In this document: in pieces, positions 8,723 through 12,816 of the stretch
How positions within the stretch are numbered: the first letter of the stretch is position 1
How the letters are laid out: every line of letters begins with the position of its first letter
DNA from: Discostella pseudostelligera
Taxonomy: Eukaryota > Bacillariophyta > Thalassiosirophyceae > Thalassiosirales > Thalassiosiraceae
Direction of reading: 5' to 3'
NCBI GenBank assembly: GCA_036940085.1
Contig: JALLBK010000667.1
Location: 2,501 to 15,316 of the forward strand
Length of the DNA: 12,816 nt
The notes under the pieces: generated by a model
Database searches by the model: none
What the model saw: the letters and a program-made list of their open reading frames with translations, nothing else
What the model was told of the DNA's origin: nothing
Program-made: the position numbers and the translations under genes

Positions 8723-10282
8723 TTACCTGTGCACCAAATCCTCGCGACGAGACTCCAACGCTGCATCACAAGTTAAAATGGTCGAGACCGATCTCAAAGG
8801 CAATGCGCCCATGATTAGATCTCTGAACTTTTTGAACAACGAGCCCTGCAATGGCTTGGTCATGAAATCCGCGACCATGTCCTTGGTCGGACACCATTCG
8901 ACTCTCACTTCTCCTTTGGATATCCGATCCGTGATGAAGAAGTACCTGATGTTGATATGTTTTGTACGTTTGCTGCTCGAGGCTTTACCGTTCCTCTCCA
9001 ACAGCATCGTGCTCTTGTTATCTTGAAAAATAATATTGTCACTTACGCCATAACCTTGCGCCTTTAAGAAATATCGAGTCCAGATAATAGATGGCATCAT
9101 GTCATCAACACCAACCAACTCACTCTCAGTCGAACTGCGAGTGTTCAATTTTTGTTTCGTTGAACTCACAATGGGAAATCCTCTACCCATCGTGAGACCG
9201 CCCCCAGTGTGCCCTCTCATGTTTGCATGCACAGCAAAAGATGCATCAACATACCAGTTCAGCACACCAGTCGAGTTCGCACCTAGAATCAATGGCATAT
9301 CCATTGTGCCTCGAAGATATTCCATTAGGTGCTCCAGCTTCCTCCAATCATCTACATCGGGTGATCGAACGCGCGTCGTTAAAAATGCGATCGCTACTGA
9401 TGCATCCGGTCTCGCCCTCTTAACCAAATAGAGTGCTTTTGCGACGATGTTGTGGAAAGCTGTAGCCTTAATCGGCTTGAGTTTCTCAGAGTCTTCGTCC
9501 ACCTTGAACAAATCTTCTGGAGCTGCACTAGACTTTTTCCTGCCTCGCTTGTTCTCCACGAGCTTGAAACCATTTTTGTCCATTTTCGGTACAGCTTTAT
9601 CCCATGCAGCCACTACATCCTTGACATAATCGAGCATTGATATCGTTACCTGGCGTTTGGTGGAGAAGTCTAGGCTCATGCCCAGATACTTGTGTATCTT
9701 TCCTCGATGCACTTTCATCTCTCCACTGCCGTCCTCGAATATACTCTCGTAGTCTCTTCGTAGCCATGCAATTGTCTCGTCCAACACCTTGGAAGACTTG
9801 TGGGAAATTTTGCAGTCATCAACATGGAAGCAGATTGTGCACTGCTTGCCGTCGATGATCTTGTTCCATACACATGGGTCGTATGGATTCATCTTGTATC
9901 CGTTCTCTCGTAGGCTATTCGTGAACTTCTGATAGTAAAGCAAACTCGCGACCATTGTACCATATAATGCATTTAAGCATTCAACCAATAGCTGTTTGTT
10001 ACCTCTCTTGTCCATGCTGACATAGTCCTTGTACACCTCCGGTGCAATCTTGACAAGCATGTCAACCAACATTCCACGGATACGAATGATAACTCTTTTG
10101 CTCTCGTCCTCGACCACCGTCTGGATAAAAGCATTCGGCACATCAATCACCATGATCTCGCGCTCCTCGATGGCATCCACCATTGAAGTAAGAATAACAG
10201 ATTCTGTGGCGACGGTTGGAGAACTTGATTCCTCCTTATCAATGTAGTCTCGTTGCTTGTTTCCACCTGCAACCGTTCTACC
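8723..10282 (-). pseudogene. Copia reverse transcriptase and RNase H segment
   Basis: An open frame of 519 codons without its own start, read from GRTVAGGNKQRDYIDKEE. It would copy the element RNA into cDNA. The RT palm has DVPNAFIQT (first catalytic Asp at about 47) and CFHVDDCK (VDD at 154-156). RNase H follows with WYVDASFAVH (about 343), TRSSTESELVG and FQDNKST (about 420), and then SSSKRTKHINIRYFF and MTKPLQG. The C-terminus looks complete. The N-terminal RT block between KWTELS (in the preceding frame) and GRTVAGG is missing. Related diatom elements have roughly 24 residues there, and the frame changes at that point (10278-10287). The reading frame is thus cut from the rest of pol. Confidence 0.9.
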
Positions 10283-10283
10283 A

Positions 10284-10919
10284 AGATAGCTCTGTCCACT
10301 TGACAGGCCTGAAGGAGTTTCTCCAGTGCAGTTGCTTCATCTCCGCCTCGGCCGCTATCGTTGCCTCGCTGCCCCACATCTTGATGGCAGCTTTCAGTGA
10401 TAGTTGAGTCATGACTGTTTCGACCACTCTCGGATCAAATTCGTGCTTATCGATGCCTTGATGCAACTTCTTTGACATTTCCGTAGTCTTGAGTTGGGCG
10501 TTGGCATAATCGTAGCGTTGACCAGCAGTCAGTGTCGGCTCGTAGGTTTTCTTTGGTTGTCGGATCCTGGTTGATCGACGAAGGTTGGGTTGTTCTGCCG
10601 CTGGTTCCGGTGCAGCAGGCTGAACTTGAGCTTGATTTGGTTCAGGCTCGTAGTCAAATTCGACAATGGGTTCATCGTCGTCAGGTTGAGGATCTTCGGG
10701 AGGTATGATATCCTGATCATCATTGTCTGGGGGTACCACTTCGGCAGCGGCATCATTGTCGTTAGCCATATCCACTCCTGGGATCTGGTTATCATCCCCG
10801 ACCACTCCTGGGATCTCGTATTCGATAGCATCGGCATCGTCTTCTCCGTCGACTCCAGCGTCAGCATCACCGATCTCATTTCCATTGCGATCGTAGAACA
10901 CCAAAAGGTTTGGTTGGTC
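10284..10919 (-). pseudogene. Copia pol linker and RT N-terminal segment
   Basis: The frame starts at the integrase break and includes VFYDRNGNEIGD and a strongly acidic Asp/Pro/Glu stretch. The basic motif LRRSTRIRQPKKTYEPT follows, then MTQLSLKAAIKMWG and MKQLHWRNSFRPVKWTELS, where copia RT begins. It ends at a TAG (10278-10280) caused by the deletion junction. In intact elements this would be continuous with both neighbours in one polyprotein. It connects integrase to RT and has no known separate activity. Confidence 0.85.
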
Positions 10920-12784
10920 TTAAGATTTCCACTAGGACCCAAAGATATTGCACCTCGCGTACGAGCAGCCATGCTGTTGCGTGGTGCATCCTCCTCATGG
11001 ATTTGGCAGTAGGTACCGAATGGCATTGAATAATACTTGTACTGGATAACCTCTCCAGCAAGTATCGCCTTCGGCCCATATTGGTCGGACACTCCTCCCT
11101 TCGCCGGGAAGTAGTTGAGTAGTTTGACGACATAGAAGATCATGTGCGTCAGCATTTGTTTTGGTACGGCTGTGAACGGTACTGAATGGCGAACGGCTCG
11201 AGTTCTCTCTTTCACAACTCGAATGCGGCGTTCTATGTACGGTTCGTGCTCGTCCGGAGCAGTTAAATTCAATCTTGGCGCTCCTGGTAGATCGTACATC
11301 ATCTCGACCAGCGGCTTGAATTCGTTATCAGCTGTAACCACATTAATTTGGAACCCATGTTCTCGGTAGTATTTGTAGATACTTGAAAATGCCTTAAATA
11401 TCGTTCTTGATTTCTGGTCGGCAAGATGAGTCACTGTTGTGAAATAAATGTTGCGACTGAGAGTTAGCAGGAACGGGATTTTGTTGACAAAAAATATGTC
11501 AATCGCCATGGTGACAAGTCGATGCAACTCCCTGATTTCCTTCGGGATGCGGACAATGTCAGTCACCACAGGAGTAGGCGTTCTCCTCGTGGTCTTTCCT
11601 TTTAGAGCGGCGATATTTGGACCCCAAATTTTGATTACTATGTCGGCATCCTGCATCGTAACTGGGCAGTCCTTGATCTGGTTCGATTGTAAAATCCATT
11701 TGAAATCTTTGGCAGATGGATAACCAAGACTCGCGTACAGATTGCGAGCTTTCTCTGCTCCGGATATCTGACGCTTGGAAAAAGGTATCTTGTTAGACTC
11801 CACGGTCATAACAAAAGAAAAGTCCTTGTTGCGAGGGTCGTAATAATGTAGACCGCTGTCATGCATTTTGAACCTCATGTTTGGTAGTCCATTGTCTTCT
11901 CTCCAAACCACGAATGCAAGATTATTGCTGTCGTACGACACTTGGTATTTAAGGATGACTTCTTTCAAGGAGAGAATGTTGGTGATGGCTTGTTTGGAGA
12001 ACCACACTGGTGGATGATCTTTACCGATGTCTGCGATTCGATGAACCTGCATAGTACCTCCGTTGCTCTGTAGATTAAGCGGACGGTCCAACCGACGGAC
12101 GTCTGAAACCAACTTGTGGTTGCAAAATAGAGACATGGTGGACTGATTATCCAGGAGGATTACTTCATGTAGGTTGAAATCTCTGAGTTTCCCACTCGAT
12201 TGTTTAAGTGCTACAGCTTCATAAGAATGCTGTAGGCTTTGTTTGGCGTCGGTTATAGAAAGATTGAAGAATTGGAAGTGGGAGTGGTCATCGTTGTCCG
12301 ACGAGTCTTCTTTGTTCTCCACCATACTTTTGAGTTGTGCGAATTGCTTCCCTGCACTCTTCAATTTCTTCTCAAACTCTCCAATTTTTTCCTTGTTCGA
12401 CTTGGATGATGATGTGGAAGAGTCATCGGATTGTTTTTGGATCTTGTCTGGGCATTTCTTTGAGATGTGCCCCTTTTTACCACAAACGTAACACTCCACG
12501 TTGTCGTAATTCTTCCGCTCTCCTTCATCATCGTCTCCTTCCTTCTTATCGGAGCCTTTTTTCTTTCCTTTGGCTCCACCCTTTTTACCCTTTTGCGCGA
12601 AGGCCGATCCCTCGCTTGCAATGGTGGCTGAACTCCTCTTCTCATCGTAGTTGTTGAGCAGAGCTAGCGCGTCACTCCTGGAGGTTAGGTATTCATCTCG
12701 CTTTACTAAAAACGCATCGACGAGGTTATTACGGACGAGGTCATGGGTGGTGGTACCAGACTTAGAAATAGGTTGCCCTAAGCT
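10919..12784 (-). pseudogene. Copia gag C-terminus, protease and integrase segment
   Basis: The frame is open from 12784 with no ATG near its left end in element sense, so the gag start lies outside the window or is lost. It reads gag residues such as HDLVRNNLVDAFLVKRDEY and SEGSAFAQKGKKGG, then the zinc knuckle CYVCGKKGHISKKC (CX2CX4HX4C, 12456-12493). Next comes a protease with LLDNQSTMSLFCN near 12150. The integrase has candidate DDE residues in MAIDIFF (Asp, about 11500), VVTADNEF (Asp, about 11329) and EPYIERRIRVVKER (Glu, about 11233), and ends MAARTRGAISLGPSGNLK. It would package the RNA, cut the polyprotein and insert the cDNA. It ends in a one-base frame loss before the linker. Confidence 0.9.
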
Positions 12785-12816
12785 TTAGGGCGATTTTTAC
12801 CTTAGGGCATAGGTTG
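12768..12816. repeat. TTAGGGC-rich repeat at the window edge
   Basis: ataggttg at 12768-12775 recurs at 12809-12816, a 41-bp period cut by the window end. Between them, gccctaa (12775-12781) and ttagggc (12785-12791) form a 7-bp hairpin with a gct loop, and ttagggc appears again at 12802-12808. The gag frame hits its stop inside this block. It may be a minisatellite or the end of another transposon inserted in gag. Confidence 0.5.

Larger units (their letters stand above)
8597..12816 (-). mobile_element. Ty1/copia-type LTR retrotransposon, 5' end outside the window
   Basis: In element order (right to left): partial gag with a CCHC knuckle, protease, integrase, acidic linker, reverse transcriptase, RNase H and the 3' LTR. 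Integrase before RT is the copia order. DVPNAFIQT, HVDDCK, KQKLNTRSSTESE and SSKRTKHINIRYFF resemble diatom copia (CoDi) elements. Coding parts lie in three frames and gag meets a stop at 12785-12787, so this copy is non-autonomous. It interrupts the LRR gene in the same orientation. The 5' LTR and primer-binding site are not in view. Confidence 0.93.

Noticed and set aside
10904..10919. Programmed frameshift between integrase and RT
   Set aside because: Copia elements usually encode these as one polyprotein, and a second break nearby (10278-10287) points to simple decay.
12361..12645. Basic 94-residue minus-strand ORF at the gag end
   Set aside because: It is a shifted frame of the gag Lys-rich region; the CCHC knuckle lies in the other frame.
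12768..12816. Telomeric repeat, because TTAGGG occurs several times
   Set aside because: The TTAGGG units are not in tandem, occur in both orientations and lie in a retrotransposon, so they do not form a telomere array.
1..12816. A new defence or biosynthetic gene system
   Set aside because: The genes belong to unrelated known families, face different ways and include two broken genes and a transposon; nothing suggests joint function.

Overview
The window reads as nuclear DNA of a centric diatom, most likely of the Thalassiosira/Skeletonema/Cyclotella group. Three things point there: short GT-AG introns of 75-165 bp; a secreted CAP protein fused to a TDxYGxE/W domain of a kind frequent in diatom proteins; and a leucine-rich-repeat protein and a Ty1/copia element whose wording resembles diatom families. 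This assignment rests on recalled family features, not on a search.

Layout. (1) 1-2639, + strand: the 3' two thirds of the second-largest subunit of RNA polymerase I (RPA2/RPA135), three exons, apparently intact apart from the window edge. (2) 2640-2991: a short gap between two convergent 3' ends. (3) 2992-4815, - strand: a five-exon gene for a secreted protein with a signal peptide, a diatom-type beta-rich domain, a Gly/Ser linker and a C-terminal CAP/SCP domain. Its second exon holds an exact 72-bp duplication on either side of a single N, which looks like an assembly error. (4) 4816-6165: about 1.35 kb without a supportable gene, holding two CACGTG boxes and a 15-bp direct repeat. (5) About 6166-6900, + strand: a decayed gene for a CHY/CTCHY/RING ubiquitin ligase of the RCHY1 (Pirh2) type, broken by frameshifts, a stop codon and lost zinc ligands. 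(6) 7258-8596, - strand: the 3' part of an LRR protein with a C-terminal coiled coil built from a 105-bp tandem repeat. It is cut off at its 5' end by (7) 8597-12816, - strand: a copia-type LTR retrotransposon running off the right edge, with a 110-bp 3' LTR and gag/protease/integrase, linker and RT/RNase H segments lying in three reading frames.

The genes do not form a functional unit. Pol I transcription, a secreted CAP protein, a dead ubiquitin ligase and an interrupted LRR gene simply adjoin. What links the right half is history: a copia element inserted into the LRR gene in the same orientation, and both are now non-autonomous or truncated. I found no new multi-gene system. The observations most worth checking are the N-flanked duplication, the RCHY1-like pseudogene, the copia/LRR junction, the 35-residue coiled-coil repeat, and the TTAGGGC-rich repeat at the right edge.
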